DNA from: Mycoplasma sp. OR1901 | GTDB taxonomy: Bacteria > Bacillota_I > Bacilli_A > Mycoplasmatales > Metamycoplasmataceae | Length of the DNA: 64,000 nt | Direction of reading: 5' to 3' | Assembly: GCF_013348745.1 (NCBI RefSeq) | Contig: NZ_CP054666.1 | Span: forward strand, 868,001-932,000 | Part shown: piece after piece, positions 1-11,400 of the stretch | Layout of the letters: each line of letters begins with the position of its first letter | Position numbering within the stretch: position 1 is the stretch's first letter | Notes under the pieces: model-generated | The model's database searches: none | What the model saw: only the letters and a program-made list of their open reading frames with translations | What the model was told of the DNA's origin: nothing | Made by a program: the position numbers and the translations under genes

Positions 1-721
1 AAATATCTCTTTTAGCAACTCTATTAATGAATGTTAAATCTTGTGATTTAACTTCAATTGTATAACGTCTTAATGCTTCGTTCTCAATTTCTTTAAATAC
101 TAAATAATCAGTTGCTTCTTCAACTGTATTACTTTTACCAAATTCTTCTGTTTGTAATTTTTCTAGAAATGCTTTTTCTCAGGTTTGGAAAGGATATTTC
201 TTTTGAATATTATTTCTTTCTTCTTCGATTTTTGCTTTTTGTTCTTTTCTAATATCGTCTATTTTCTTTAGTTTAATATCACTTCTAACTGTTTCGCCAC
301 TAATTAATGAGTTATTTAAAATATGTTCATATAATTGTGAAGCACGTTGCTCTTGTTTATATCACTCTAAAATAATTTTTTTGTATAATGAACTTACTTT
401 GTTTTGGTTACTTTTACTTGTATCCGCTAAAACATTTGTTAATTCTTTTACATTAATTTTAGTTACTGTACCATTACTATTTTTAAATTCTAAAACATCA
501 ACATTTTCTTTAGTTGGTTGTTCGTAAGTAACTTTTGTACTATTAATTACTGCTGGTATTGTAATACCTAAAATTCCACCAACTGCTAGAGTTGATAAAA
601 TAGCAATATTTACATAACTTCTCTTTTTCTTATTAGTAGTATTTTTATTTTGTTTTTTTTCATCGTATGAGTCATTAACTTCTGTTAAACGTTCAAAAAA
701 TGACTTTTGTCCTTTTGCCAT
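1..721 (-). CDS. Membrane-anchored protein, possibly P80 family (3' end missing)
   Basis: The gene runs off the left edge; about 240 residues are visible. The start ATG at 719-721 is preceded by an AAGGAG-like site. Residues 1-35 are polar and Lys-rich, followed by one hydrophobic segment at about 37-60 and then an extracellular-looking charged region with long helices. This architecture and the N-terminus resemble the P80 protein of the mycoplasma HinT-interacting membrane complex, and also the helical N-domain of SurA/PrsA-type foldases. The P80 assignment is from memory of the family and is tentative; the membrane anchor is seen directly. In-frame TGA codons (for example at 359-361) must be read as Trp. 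The next gene to the right is divergent. Confidence 0.5.
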
Positions 722-1071
722 AAAGCTCCTTTTTTATAAACTTTTAATTTTATATTAATTATAACAAAATAAACACTTTTTACGCAACTACAAAGACCAA
801 AAAATGTTTTTTTTAAATTTAGCAAAATCTTTAGTGAATTAACGTATATTTTTATCACTTTTTTATCTATAAAATAGAGATTTTATACAAAACATGATTT
901 TTCCGTAATAACAATCTTTAAAATTATTTTAAATGAAAATTAACCCAAAATTTTAGTACCACTTTTTTCAAAAAAAATTTAATATTTTTTTAAAACATGA
1001 TACATGTGGTGTCAATGAAAATTATATATGGTAAAATATTAATAAATTTAAGACATTTAACGGAGAAAAAT
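722..1071. promoter_or_regulatory. Divergent intergenic region
   Basis: About 350 bp of AT-rich DNA between two divergent genes with no credible reading frame. On the plus side a TGGTAAAAT extended -10 box lies near 1029-1037 and a cGGAG ribosome site at 1061-1065, serving hsdS. The decamer AAAACATGAT occurs twice (near 890 and 993). I see no other structure. Confidence 0.5.
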
Positions 1072-2271
1072 ATGAGTAATAAGAATGATTTTAAGCCTGA
1101 AATTAGATTCAAGGAATTCACAAACGATTGAGTACTAAAACGTATCAATGAAATTGGTTACAAATTTAGTGGATTAACTGGCTTAACTAAAGATAATTTC
1201 GTGGGTGGAAAATCAATTTATATTTCGTATCTAGATGTCTATAAAAATAATATTATTGACTTTTTACCTGATAATTATGTAAATATTCATAATCATCAAA
1301 ATAAAATTAAAATAGGTGATATTTTAGTACCTACTTCATCAGAAACAATTAATGAATCTGGAATGGCTTCTGTTTTTAATTTTGAAACTTCAGAAAATGT
1401 TTACTTAAATAGTTTTTGTTTCGGAGTAAGACCGTACGATGTTGAAAGTATTGTTCCTAACTTTTTAGGATTTTTAATGAGATCTAAAAACATCAGAAAA
1501 GAAATAATAAAATTATCTCAAGGTATTTCTAGATACAATCTTAATGTTAATAATTTTTTGAGTCTACAAATAAATATTCCAAATGATAAAAATGAAATGA
1601 AAAAAATCGCTTCTTTAATTGACGAAATTAGGCAATCAATTACACTTCTTCAGCGTAAGTTAAAGAAACTTGAAAATATTAAAGAGTTTTTATTGAATAA
1701 AATGTTTGTGAGCGGTCAAGCTAATTTTCCGGAAATTAGATTTAAGGAATTTACAAACGCTTGAGTACTTAAGCCTGTCGATGAAATTGCTACCGTAAAA
1801 ACAGGCTCAAGTAATACAGATGATGCTACTCATAATGGTATATATCCGTTCTTTATTAGATCGGAAGACGTTAAAAAAAGTAATAAATACATTTTCGATA
1901 AAGAAGCAGTTATTACTATTGGTGATGGAAAAATAGGAAGTGTTTTTCACTACGTAAATGGTAAGTTCGATCTCCACCAAAGATGTTATGGTATATTTGA
2001 TTTTAATTATGTAAGTGGTAAATATTTTTATTGATACTTTTCAAGTCATTTTTTAGAAAGAGCACTATCTCAATCAGCAAAAAATACAGTTGATTCAGTT
2101 AGAATGGAAATGATTACAAAAATGGATATTCAGTATCCAAATGTTGAAAAAGAACAAAATAAAATTACATTATTTTTTGATAATATTGACTCATCAATTA
2201 CACTTCTTCAGCGTAAGCTTGAAAAACTGGAAAATATTAAGTCAACATTACTAAATAAGATGTTTATTTAA
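1072..2271 (+). CDS. hsdS: Type I restriction-modification specificity subunit
   Basis: 399-residue protein with the standard HsdS layout: two target recognition domains (about 20-175 and 235-380), each followed by a conserved helical spacer whose core reads SITLLQRKLxKLENIK (near residues 190 and 375). Each half opens with the same PEIRFKEFTN-W segment (residues 9-18 and about 221-230), so the gene is an internal tandem duplication. HsdS recognises the DNA sequence for a HsdM/HsdR complex; each domain reads one half-site. No hsdM or hsdR is present in the window, so the subunit must work with a complex encoded elsewhere or be an orphan cassette. The internal repeats are conserved at DNA level, which would permit domain exchange by recombination. 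Start chosen from the GGAG site and the MSNKNDFKPEIRF opening. Confidence 0.93.
1099..1136 (+). repeat. Direct repeat copy 1 in hsdS (pairs with 1732-1769)
   Basis: 38 nt that recur at 1732-1769 with three differences, encoding the opening of each HsdS half. Confidence 0.9.
1636..1659 (+). repeat. Identical 24-nt direct repeat in hsdS (pairs with 2194-2217)
   Basis: The 24 nt at 1636-1659 and 2194-2217 are identical and encode the start of each helical spacer of HsdS. With the repeat at 1099/1732 they frame each recognition domain, a layout suited to recombinational domain shuffling. Confidence 0.92.
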
Positions 2272-2352
2272 GAAAAAATGAACTTATGTTTCTACACTAA
2301 GTTCTTTTTTAATCAAAAAAATGATTGAAATTTTTAATTTCTATTAATTTTG

Positions 2353-2358
2353 TATAAT
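2353..2358 (+). promoter_or_regulatory. TATAAT -10 box, leaderless start
   Basis: TGTATAAT with only 6 nt between the hexamer and ATG 2365, so transcription should begin at or next to the start codon. Confidence 0.6.
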
Positions 2359-2364
2359 TTTAGT

Positions 2365-2919
2365 ATGGAAAATGTTGAAAAGAATAAAATACTAGTTAAA
2401 TTCGATGAAATAGCGCACAAAAACAACTTTGTGTATTCACTATTTGGTAATTCATTACAAAAAATTGAAAAAGAACAACAATTAACTAGCCCTTATGAAA
2501 TAGTTATAGATTTACAAGCTTTTTTAAAACTTAAAACTTATAATAGAGAGCAAATATCTGTTAATAAAAAATTTAGTGCTGACAACCCACTACCAAGTTT
2601 TAATTACTACGGTGAAAAAATTTATCTAAACCTTTTGTTAGCTTCTAATTCAACTGAATTAAACTATAAAATAATTAATAAATTACTAAATTTAGTTAAT
2701 AAAAAATCAGATGCAGATGAAATATATAACTTAATTAACTCGATTTATTCTTATGAACCAGACATTTGAATTCTTCTTTATTTTGATTACGACGAATCAT
2801 CATTAAAAATTAAAAAAATTACAAATATTAATCCTAATTATTATTCAGTTTATACTACTCAATCAAAACTAAAATTACCTTATCATAAAGGTTTTATAAA
2901 TATACAAAAAAACGACTAA
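2365..2919 (+). CDS. Unknown protein, weak LicD-like features
   Basis: 184 residues, soluble, no signal peptide. I do not recognise it with confidence. The order of motifs, FDEIAHKNNFVYSLFGNSL near the N-terminus, then a VIDLQAF segment, then LPYHKGFINI near the C-terminus, is reminiscent of LicD-type nucleotidyltransferases (which transfer phosphocholine to glycans), but the usual acidic D-D-D cluster is not clear, so this may be degenerate or unrelated. ATG 2365 is preferred to the TTG at 2350 because the TATAAT box at 2353-2358 would lie inside the gene if TTG were used. It is monocistronic, ending in a terminator. Confidence 0.6.
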
Positions 2920-2945
2920 AACATATTTGTTATAGTCGTTTTTAA
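2907..2945 (+). terminator. Intrinsic terminator
   Basis: AAAACGACTA/TAGTCGTTTT inverted repeat followed by T residues, overlapping the stop codon of the gene at 2365; the palindrome also ends the convergent gntR gene. Confidence 0.8.
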
Positions 2946-3655
2946 TATAATGAAAATTCTTGGTGGAAGAAAATAAAGTTTTCTGGTTTAACGTAGAATT
3001 TAGCAGCAATGCTAATACTTTCGTTATCGTAACCTCACATAGTTATAACAACTAGTTTATTCTCTCCAAACATTTTAACATCTTCGTACTTTAACTCATA
3101 AACAATATTTGTTAAACTACTTCTTTCAGCTAAAGTATCGATAATTGGTTTATTTAAACTTATAGGTTCAAATTGATCTATATTTTTAGTTGATAAAAAT
3201 ATATCTGCTTCACCAATTAATTCTCCGTCAATTTCATATGATGTACGGAATTGTCTAAAACCATCAACAAAAATTATTCTTTTTTCATGGAATCATTCAG
3301 GTTCAGTTGGATTTTCTTTTTCGATACCTCTAACTCTATCAGCACCAATTAAAAAGCTAATTGGTTTAATTAAGTTGTAAAAATTCTCAGCGACAAAGTG
3401 TCCTCTTTTAGAAATTGTGTAAACAGCACCAAGAGCGTATAGTTTTTGATAAGCACCTACAACAACACTTCTAGAGCAATTAAACATTTCCATTAATGCG
3501 TGCTCTGAAGGCATAATTTTATTAACAGGAACTTTTCTTGTTACTATTAAATCAATTAAATATTTGACAACTTCATTAGTTTTACTTAATATTTTAGGAG
3601 TTGCTTTAGAAACTAATTCTTCATTAATTTTTTTTCTATTTTTTGCGTTTACCAT
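2942..3655 (-). CDS. GntR/HutC-family transcriptional regulator
   Basis: 237 residues. Residues about 20-95 form the GntR winged helix-turn-helix (IMPSEHALMEMFNCSRSVVVGAY is split over the recognition helix), followed by a C-terminal effector domain of the UTRA type (about 115-235). HutC-subfamily regulators bind sugar phosphates and short TTG-N-CAA-like palindromes. It lies 36 nt downstream of a cytosolic amylase gene on the same strand and has its own TGGTAAAAT box 6 nt before the ATG. It is the only regulator of this kind visible in the window, so it is the natural candidate to read the TTGATATATCAA palindromes at 15135, 17270 and 27049; that link is an inference. Confidence 0.88.
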
Positions 3656-3691
3656 ATCACAATTTTACCAAATTTAAAAATTAATATTTTA

Positions 3692-5467
3692 TTATTTTTT
3701 TATCAATTTAAAAATTGCGTATCCACCTTGCTTCATTTCGAAGTTTCAACCGTAATTATTTGTTTTATTTAACAAGATAGGTTTAAAGTGGTAATCTCTT
3801 GAAATTTTAATAAAATTTAATCTTTCGTTTTTGTAATTACAGAAGGCAAAAAGTAAGAATTCTTTTTCTTGACCTGGTGCTTTTCTTACTGTAACACTTG
3901 AGTAATCATCTGTATCAACAAATGTATAAGGGTCTGCAATTGTATCAGAATTTGTTTCTTTTAAGAAAGGAAATTCTTCACGTAATTTAGACATATATTG
4001 AATTAAACTATAAGGTGAATTTTCAACTTTAATAGCTTCTTCGATTACTGGTAATTGAGTTGCAGAAGTTAATAAAATATATTCTTCTAAGTTCTCAATA
4101 ACAATACCATCATAAATGAAACAATTCTCTTGTGGATTTGATCATTTCATCGGTTCTCTTAAAGAAGGGTCACCATAATATCTTGTTCCAAAGTAGTATA
4201 ATTCATCACCTTGATAAATAATTGGATTACCAGGTAATGCCATTAGTTGAAACATAGCTATTTTTAAGTTATCTTTCTCTAGTTCAGTTAACTTTTTAGT
4301 TAACTGATATGGTTTATTTTTAGAAACTTCTTCTCTGAATACTTCTAATCATCTTTTTGTGTCGTGATTATCTATGAAAGGCATTCATCTACTAATTGGA
4401 GATGCTTCTTCATATTTTTTAACTAGTTCTTTTAAGTCTTTAAACGGAATTCTAACATCAGTATTTTGTCTAAAGTATTTAAATCCATCATAAATAGTGT
4501 TTAAACCTAATTGATCTCCGTCTTTTAAATATTGTAGTCCTTTAAGTGTATCTGTGAATACTCATTCACCAACCATGAACACATCATCACGTCCTGCTGG
4601 TTTAGTGATTTCGTCACTAGCTTTTCTCAATATTGAGAATATTTTAGCTTCATTAAAATTGTTTTTTGTTTCGATTTCACTTGAAAAATATTCTGCTATA
4701 GCATCATATCTAAATCCATCAACTCCAACTGCAGTTCAGAATTTTTGAATTTCAGCTAATTCATCAATAACTTCTTTATTATCTAAGTTTAAGTCGGGCA
4801 TTGAGTATGAAAATCTAGCTAAATAATGCTTATTTGTAGGAGTTTGATTAACTTTTGGAAAGCTTTTTCTGTAAAATTCCTTATCTAATTTAACATCTGG
4901 ATCATTAATGTCTAAATCAGGCTCTATTCTGTAATATCTTTTGTATAATTCATCACCTTCGATTGCTTTTTGGAATCATGGGTGTTCAAATGATGTATGG
5001 TTAAAAATTAAGTCTAAATAAACTTTAATTCCTTTCTTGTGTGCTGCACTTAAAAAATCAATAAAAGCATCCATACCACCTAATTGATCTGCAACATTAC
5101 AGTAATCTTTTACATTGTAACCGTGATAACTTGATGAAGGGTGAATTGGTGATAATCAAATTTGGTCAATTCCTAAATTTGATAAATAGTCGATTTTATT
5201 TTTTAAACCAATAAAATCACCTATCCCATCATTATTTCCATCAGCAAATGAGTAAACTAATACTTGGTACATTACATTTGTATTTTTGTAGTTTTGTAAT
5301 GGTTCAGCTTTTGGAGCAGTCTTTCATAAATCTTTATAAGTTTGGTTAATATTATCCTTGTATTTTGGGTCATCTCACTTAGCATATTCTTTTCTAAGTT
5401 GATTTTTTAAATATTTTTTATATGTTAAGTTTAAATATTTTTTTATTGCTTTATCTTTTAAATTCAT
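3692..5467 (-). CDS. Cytosolic GH13 alpha-amylase/alpha-glucosidase family enzyme
   Basis: 591 residues without a signal peptide. The GH13 barrel is complete: VYSFADGNNDGIGDFIG at the beginning of the barrel, FNHT region I, GVDGFRYDAI with the nucleophile Asp, MVGEW with the acid Glu, and FIDNHD with the transition-state Asp. It should hydrolyse alpha-1,4 or alpha-1,6 bonds of maltodextrins inside the cell; exact specificity cannot be read from motifs. It is a paralogue of the surface lipoprotein enzyme at 15163-17205, sharing long stretches, but lacks the lipoprotein N-terminus. It follows a terminator and has its own TATAAT box 9 nt before ATG, and it leads directly to the GntR gene. Confidence 0.92.
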
Positions 5468-5476
5468 AGTAATAAA

Positions 5477-5482
5477 ATTATA
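5477..5482 (-). promoter_or_regulatory. TATAAT -10 box of the cytosolic amylase gene
   Basis: Hexamer on the minus strand with 9 nt to the ATG at 5465-5467; a leader of only about 2-3 nt is implied. No TTGATATATCAA site is present here, unlike the other glucan units. An imperfect CTTG...CAAG palindrome lies at about 5521-5538. Confidence 0.55.
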
Positions 5483-5551
5483 ATAATTTATACAAAAACA
5501 TCGCATATTTAGGGTATTTTCTTGACGGGTGCACCAAGTTTTAAAGAATAT

Positions 5552-5577
5552 AAAAACAACAGGGCTTCCTGTTGTTT
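5552..5577 (-). terminator. Intrinsic terminator of the ABC sugar importer operon
   Basis: AAACAACAGG/CCTGTTGTTT stem at 5554-5563 and 5568-5577 with a 4-nt loop and T-rich 3' side on the minus strand, just after the stop codon at 5587. Confidence 0.85.
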
Positions 5578-5586
5578 AAAATGATT

Positions 5587-6294
5587 TTAATTACCGTCTA
5601 ATATATTTTGAATTTTGTTTTTTAAATCGTTAATTTTATTAGTTTTAGAAACAGATACTGAACGAGTTTTTTTACCTACGAACATTTTAATACGTCCATT
5701 ATTATTTTCTTCTGAAGTAACTAATAATTTATCTTTAGTAACAAAACCAAATTTCTTTTTAGCGCTAATTGTAAATACTAATGTAATGAATGACATAATC
5801 ATTGAAGATCAAATTAATTTATAGCTAAGATCATATTTTAATTGAACGTCAATTTCACGAAGTTCTTCATTAATAGTAATAACATTAATTTGTTTTACAC
5901 TCTCTGGTTGTAATGAAATTATTGCAAATGAACTAACGAATAATACCGCTATTAAAAAGTATAAACTTTTAAAGTGTTCATCTGCATTACCAATATTCTT
6001 GTAAAGTTTGTATTGCATTACAAATAAAATAACAAGAATAACAACTGCAGAAAATACAAATAATGTATTTAAGAATAAGAATAATTCTGTTAGTTGATAA
6101 GTTGGAGAAGATTTTTTTCAGTTTAGAACTAACACATGACCTGCATTAATTCAGTTTTTTTCGATTTGAATTCTATCGAAAAAGTTAATGTACATTACTA
6201 TTTGAAATATTAATGATATAAAAACTAGTAATGTAATTAAGAATAAAAGAATTTTTCTTTCTTTGTAATTTTTAAGATGTTTTGATAAATTCAT
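5587..6294 (-). CDS. Membrane protein of unknown function in the sugar importer operon
   Basis: 235 residues with about four hydrophobic segments (near 14-37, 69-97, 115-135 and 160-178) and a basic C-terminal cytosolic tail. I do not recognise a family. It is the last gene of the importer operon, 1 nt after the ATPase gene, and is followed by a terminator. Two further small membrane proteins (11573-12097 and 14600-15055) sit in the same operon, which suggests accessory roles in the transporter, but no shared motif is evident between them. Confidence 0.75.
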
Positions 6295-6295
6295 A

Positions 6296-7492
6296 TTAAT
6301 TAATTCTGTTTTCAGTTTCTTTATCAAATAAGTGAATTCTTGGTATTATAAATTCAACATAAACTTGTGAATATAATTCAAATTCTTCACTATTAGAAGC
6401 ATTAACGATAAATTCTAGATCTTCGTTAACTTTAACCGCAATAAGTTGATCTTTACCGATTAACTCAATATTTGTTATTTTACCTAAAACTGAATTTGGA
6501 ACTTGTTTGCTATGTATTTTTAAATCTTCTGATCTGAAACCAACAACGATTTTTTGGTTTTCTTTAACTAATTGTTTAGATTCATCATCTAAAGTAATTT
6601 CTAAACTGTTGTTTTCTTCTATTAATTTACCATTTTTGTAAACTGCATCGAAAGTGTTCATTGTTGGTGAACCGATAAATTTAGCAACAAAAACATTAGC
6701 TGGTCTAAAGTATAAATCTTTACCTTTACCACTTTGTTGAATTTTTCCGTCGTTAAATACAACGATTTGGTCACCCATTGTCATAGCTTCTAACTGATCG
6801 TGTGTTACATAGATACTTGTTGTGTTTAACATTCTATGGATGTTAACAATTTCTCTACGCATGCTTTCTCTTAATTTAGCATCTAAGTTTGAAAGCGGCT
6901 CATCCATTAAGAAAACAAGTGGTTTTCTGGCGATAGCACGTCCAATAGCAACACGTTGTCTTTGTCCCCCTGATAAATCACGAGGTTTTCTATATAAGTA
7001 TTCGTCAATTTTTAAGATCTTAGCAACGTCTTTAACACGACGGTCGATAATATCTTTTCTTTCTTTAGCAATTTTTAAACCAAATGAAATATTGTTATAA
7101 ACATTCATGTGTGGGTATAAAGCGTATGATTGGAAAACCATAGCGATATTACGTTCATTTGGTAATAAGTTGTTGTATCTTTTGTTATTGAATAATAAAT
7201 CACCTTTAGTAATTGAGTTAAGACCAGCAATCATTCTTAAAAGTGTAGTTTTACCACAACCTGATGGTCCTAAAAAGATACAGAAGGTACCTGGCTTAAT
7301 TTCTAAATTAATATTTTCTAATGTATATTTTTCGTTTCCTTCATATTTTTTAGAAATATTTACTAAATTAATGTGGGCACCGCTGTTTGTGGAAGAAATT
7401 TCCCCAACTTCAGAAAGCATAGATTCTAAATCAATAGTTTCAAAACCAGTATCTAAATCTGAAATTGCATTTTCATTTAAATTGTTTTTCAT
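6296..7492 (-). CDS. Sugar ABC transporter ATP-binding protein (MsmK/MalK/UgpC type)
   Basis: 398 residues. Walker A GPSGCGKTT (75-83), signature LSGGQ (173-177), Walker B LVFLMDEP (192-199), switch-region YVTHDQ and a C-terminal TOBE-type regulatory domain, as in MalK/MsmK. It energises the importer formed with the permeases encoded just upstream (8451-11570 and 7497-8447). Unusual is an acidic N-terminal extension of about 40 residues before the nucleotide-binding domain. It starts 4 nt after malG ends, so translation is likely coupled. Confidence 0.95.
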   Translation of the reverse strand: MKNNLNENAISDLDTGFETIDLESMLSEVGEISSTNSGAHINLVNISKKYEGNEKYTLENINLEIKPGTFCIFLGPSGCGKTTLLRMIAGLNSITKGDLLFNNKRYNNLLPNERNIAMVFQSYALYPHMNVYNNISFGLKIAKERKDIIDRRVKDVAKILKIDEYLYRKPRDLSGGQRQRVAIGRAIARKPLVFLMDEPLSNLDAKLRESMRREIVNIHRMLNTTSIYVTHDQLEAMTMGDQIVVFNDGKIQQSGKGKDLYFRPANVFVAKFIGSPTMNTFDAVYKNGKLIEENNSLEITLDDESKQLVKENQKIVVGFRSEDLKIHSKQVPNSVLGKITNIELIGKDQLIAVKVNEDLEFIVNASNSEEFELYSQVYVEFIIPRIHLFDKETENRIN

Positions 7493-7496
7493 ATTT

Positions 7497-8447
7497 TTAT
7501 CCTTTCACGGCTCCGTCACTTAAACCACCAACGATGTATCTTTGTAAGTACATGAATAACACAAAGGCAGGTGCTGAAGCTAATATTGAACCAGCAGCAT
7601 ATGCACCAGCATTAACGTGTTTAGGTTCAGTATCAATAAAGTAACTTAACCCAACAGCAAGTGTTGTATTTTCTAATTCGAATAAAACGAATTTAGGTAA
7701 GATAACATCTGTAAATGGTATTAGGAATGACCATAAAGCAACCATAATTAAAGCGGGTCTGATAACTGGAACTAATATTTTAAAGAATAGTCCTCAGTTA
7801 TTACATCCATCAACTTTTGCTGAATCATCTAATTCTGATGAGATGGTATCTAAGTAACTTTTTAACATAAATGTGTTACCTGAAATTGAACCACCTGCAT
7901 AAATTAAGATTAACATAAATATTGTTGGGAATCCAAGTGAATTACCCATTCTAATAAGTAAATATAGCGAAATTAAAGCCGATGTAGCTGGTATCATTTG
8001 AAGCATCATAATAACTGTTAATGAGTGCTTAGAACCAGCAAATTTAAATCTTGAATAAGCATAACCATTTAAGGCTACAGCAATTGTTGAAATAACCATT
8101 GTTAAAACAGCAATTAAAATTGTATTGAAGTATCATCTACCAAAATAACTTTGCTCACTTGTAAATAAGTAAGTGAAGTTATCTCAACCAAATTTAAATG
8201 GTGTAATAGCGATAATACGTGGGTTGTTTACGTTAAACGCTGAAACGATTAGCGAAACAATTGGGAAAAGAACAACTATTGCTCAAACTATTAAGATTAA
8301 ATAATTAAAGAATAATCAAATTATTTCCATTGTTGTAGGAGGTTTTGAATCTGATTCGTTAAAGTTTAATCTTTTTTTGTCTAGTTTTTCTTTGTTTACT
8401 TTTATATCATCAAAAATATGTGAATAAACTCTTTTTCTAAAAAACAT
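7497..8447 (-). CDS. Sugar ABC transporter permease, MalG type
   Basis: 316 residues, about six transmembrane helices after a 40-residue basic cytosolic N-terminus. The EAA coupling loop ELDDSAKVDGCN lies about residues 205-216 and docks with the ATPase. The preceding gene stops 3 nt before the ATG and supplies the AAGGAGG ribosome site. Family knowledge: CUT1 importers for maltose, maltodextrins, glycerol phosphate or multiple sugars; the neighbouring amylases and maltose phosphorylase favour maltodextrin. Confidence 0.94.
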
Positions 8448-8450
8448 CTC

Positions 8451-11400
8451 TTAATCCCTCCTTGACATTGATTTAATAAATCCACGAGCACCAAGTGAAA
8501 TACTGAATAATGCAGCTAAAGTTGTTAAGGCAGCAGCGAAGGCTTGATCTCCGGCAAATTTAACTGTACCAAGTGTTAATTTGTAAACTCATGAAATAAT
8601 GATATCTGTTGAAGCTTCACCAAACACAGTAGGGTTAGCAAATGCAGGACCACCACCTGTGAAGATAGAAATTGTTGTAAAGTTGTTGAATGAACCAACA
8701 AATTGTCCGATTAACATTGGGGCAATTGATAATAATAGCGAAGGCAATGTTAAATATCTAAATAACTGTGCACCTCTAGCACCATCAACTGAACCAGCTT
8801 CATAAATATCTTTTGGTATTGATTGTAAGTTACCTGTTACTAACATAAAGATTCAAGCATAAGCAATTCATGTTTGAACAATAATAACAAGTACTCTTGT
8901 TTTTCCAATTTCGGCTAATCAGTTTTTAGCTTCACTGATTAAACCTACTTTTAGCATAATTAAGTTAATGAAACCTTGATCTCCACCTTGGAACATACTT
9001 TTAATAAATGTAAGTGTAACGAAAGCAGGAATTGCTCAAGGTAAAATGTAAATAACTCTAAACACTTTTTTGAATTTAATTCTTTGGCTGTTTGTTAATA
9101 CAGCAATTATGATACCAACACTAATTGGTATTAATGTAGAGAATATTGTTCATAGAATTGTTCAACCAATAACTCTTTGTAATGATAATAATAAGTTATT
9201 TTCTCTGAACACTCATCAGTATCCTCACATCTTAAGTCCAACTCAATCAACTGTTTGTGATGGAGCTTGGTGTTCATAACCGAAGTTTGTAAATGAAATT
9301 AAGATAGATGTAAAGATAGGTGTTGCAACGATGAAAATCATTAAGAATCACCCAAAAAGTGAAATCATTCATGGGAATCCACTTGTGTTTAATCATCTCT
9401 TTGTGTGTGTTCATTTACTTGGTCTTGAACCATATTCTAGTTGTTTAGCAACACGGTATGAACTTATTGATGAAACCGATAAGTAAGCAACCGCAAAAAC
9501 TAATAACACAACGGAAATAACACCACCAAATATATATAAACGAGCATCAGTGAAGACTCCTAATGATGCATTATGCAATCCTTTTCCAAGGTCACTGAAT
9601 CCAGGGATACCACCCATTCTACTTCAGTAGGCACCAAATGAAAACGGAATAACAATTGTTCATATAAATGTTGATAGTAATGTTAATAAAACACCTTTAA
9701 CATATTGTTTAAAGAATATTAACTCTGATAAACCAGGGAAAATGAATCCTAAGAATGCTGTTAAGAATCTTAAGTTCTTCATTGTTTCTACTGGTATTGT
9801 TTTTTGAGCTTCAGTTATTTTACTTTCGTAGATTTTTTTGTTAACTTTGTGCTCTGAAAACTCTCTTCAAAATGCTGTTCTTAAAATTTCTTTATTAGAC
9901 ATCAACATTGATTTAAGTTTTGTTTCACGAATTGTTTCTTTTTTATTAATTTTGTATTCGTAAATTTTATTTTTATAAGCTTGTTTTGAAATTTCTTTTG
10001 AAGCTATTTTACGTTTTAATTCGGCTTTTCCTTCTTTAAACTCTTTTATAGCTTTTGCTTTAGCAAGCTTGAATTTTTCATTATCTGTTAGAAGTTCTAG
10101 GCTTAATTCTTCGATATTTTTAACTTTATCTCTGTTTTTAAGTTTAGCCACTTCTTTACGTTTAAGTGCTAATAAATCATGTTTAGCACTTATTTTTTCT
10201 TTTCTAAAAGCTAATCTGGTTTTTCTTGAATCAATAAATAAATCTTTTAATGATCTAGATTCTTCTAAATTAAATTTACCTTCATATGTATATTTAACTT
10301 TACTTAAACCGATTTTTTCTTTATATTGTGATTTTAATAGGTTTTTAAATTCAATATATGTTCTTAATAAGTTTAATTTACTAAAGAATTGTGAGTAAGC
10401 AATTTTAACAAAATCATTTTCTTTATTTTCTTCAACGAAGTTTTTTACTTCACTTTTTAATGTAGTCGCAACTTCTTTTGCTTGATCAACTGTAAAATTA
10501 CTTTTGAATGTGTAATCTAATTCAGGAACTTTAATTTCGTTTTTAGATAAAAAGCTCATAAAGTCTTTTGTATTTTGTACAATAGAACGATATTTAACTA
10601 ATTTTAATTGTTCTTTGTAGTTTGATTTAATTTCTTTAATTTGAGCATTTGAATTGTCAATTATGTTTTTAACAACTGCTTTATTTTTAGCTTCGGCTTT
10701 TAGAATAACTTCTTTTTGTTCTTCTATTTTTTCTAACGCTTTTGCTTTAGTTTCTTTAGCACGTTCCATTAATTCATTAGATTTTTTTGTATATTCGTAC
10801 TCTAATTCAAGTATTTTTTGCTTTGTTATTGTTTTAATTTGTTCTGTTTCTTCAATATAAAGCTCTTTTTGTAATTTATGAGTACCTTCAAATTTTCTAA
10901 TTAATTCTTGTTTACGGTTGTATAAACTAATTCTTTGTTTTTCAACTTCGTTATAAATATTTGTAAAATATTCTTTTGGATTATCAAGTTTTTTAACTCA
11001 TTCTAACTCTATTGGTAATAAAAAGTCATGAATTAAAGATATATTGAAATCAGTTTTTTCTATTTTTTGTAAATAAATTTTCATTATGTTGTAAACAGCG
11101 AATTTTTTAAATAATTCGTTTTCATCAACATATGTTTTAGTTTTTAATTTTTCTATGTTATCTAATTTGACATTAATTTCATCAGCACTTTGTTGTAAAG
11201 AGTAAACAAAATCTTTTGCATATTTTTTTGTATCTTTTAACTCTGCTTTGATTTTATTAATTTCAAATTGCAACAACTTGATTGTTGAATCTGAATATGA
11301 TAATTTTTTAATAGAATCTTTTAAAACTGCAAGTTTATTCTTGTAGGCAACTTTGTGACTCGCAAGTTCTCTTTTTAAATTATCTTGTAGTTTTGTTCTA

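Noticed and set aside
5521-5538. CTTG...CAAG imperfect palindrome upstream of the cytosolic amylase as a fourth operator
   Set aside because: The spacing between half-sites is 10 instead of 6 and the core differs; not counted as a TTGATATATCAA site.
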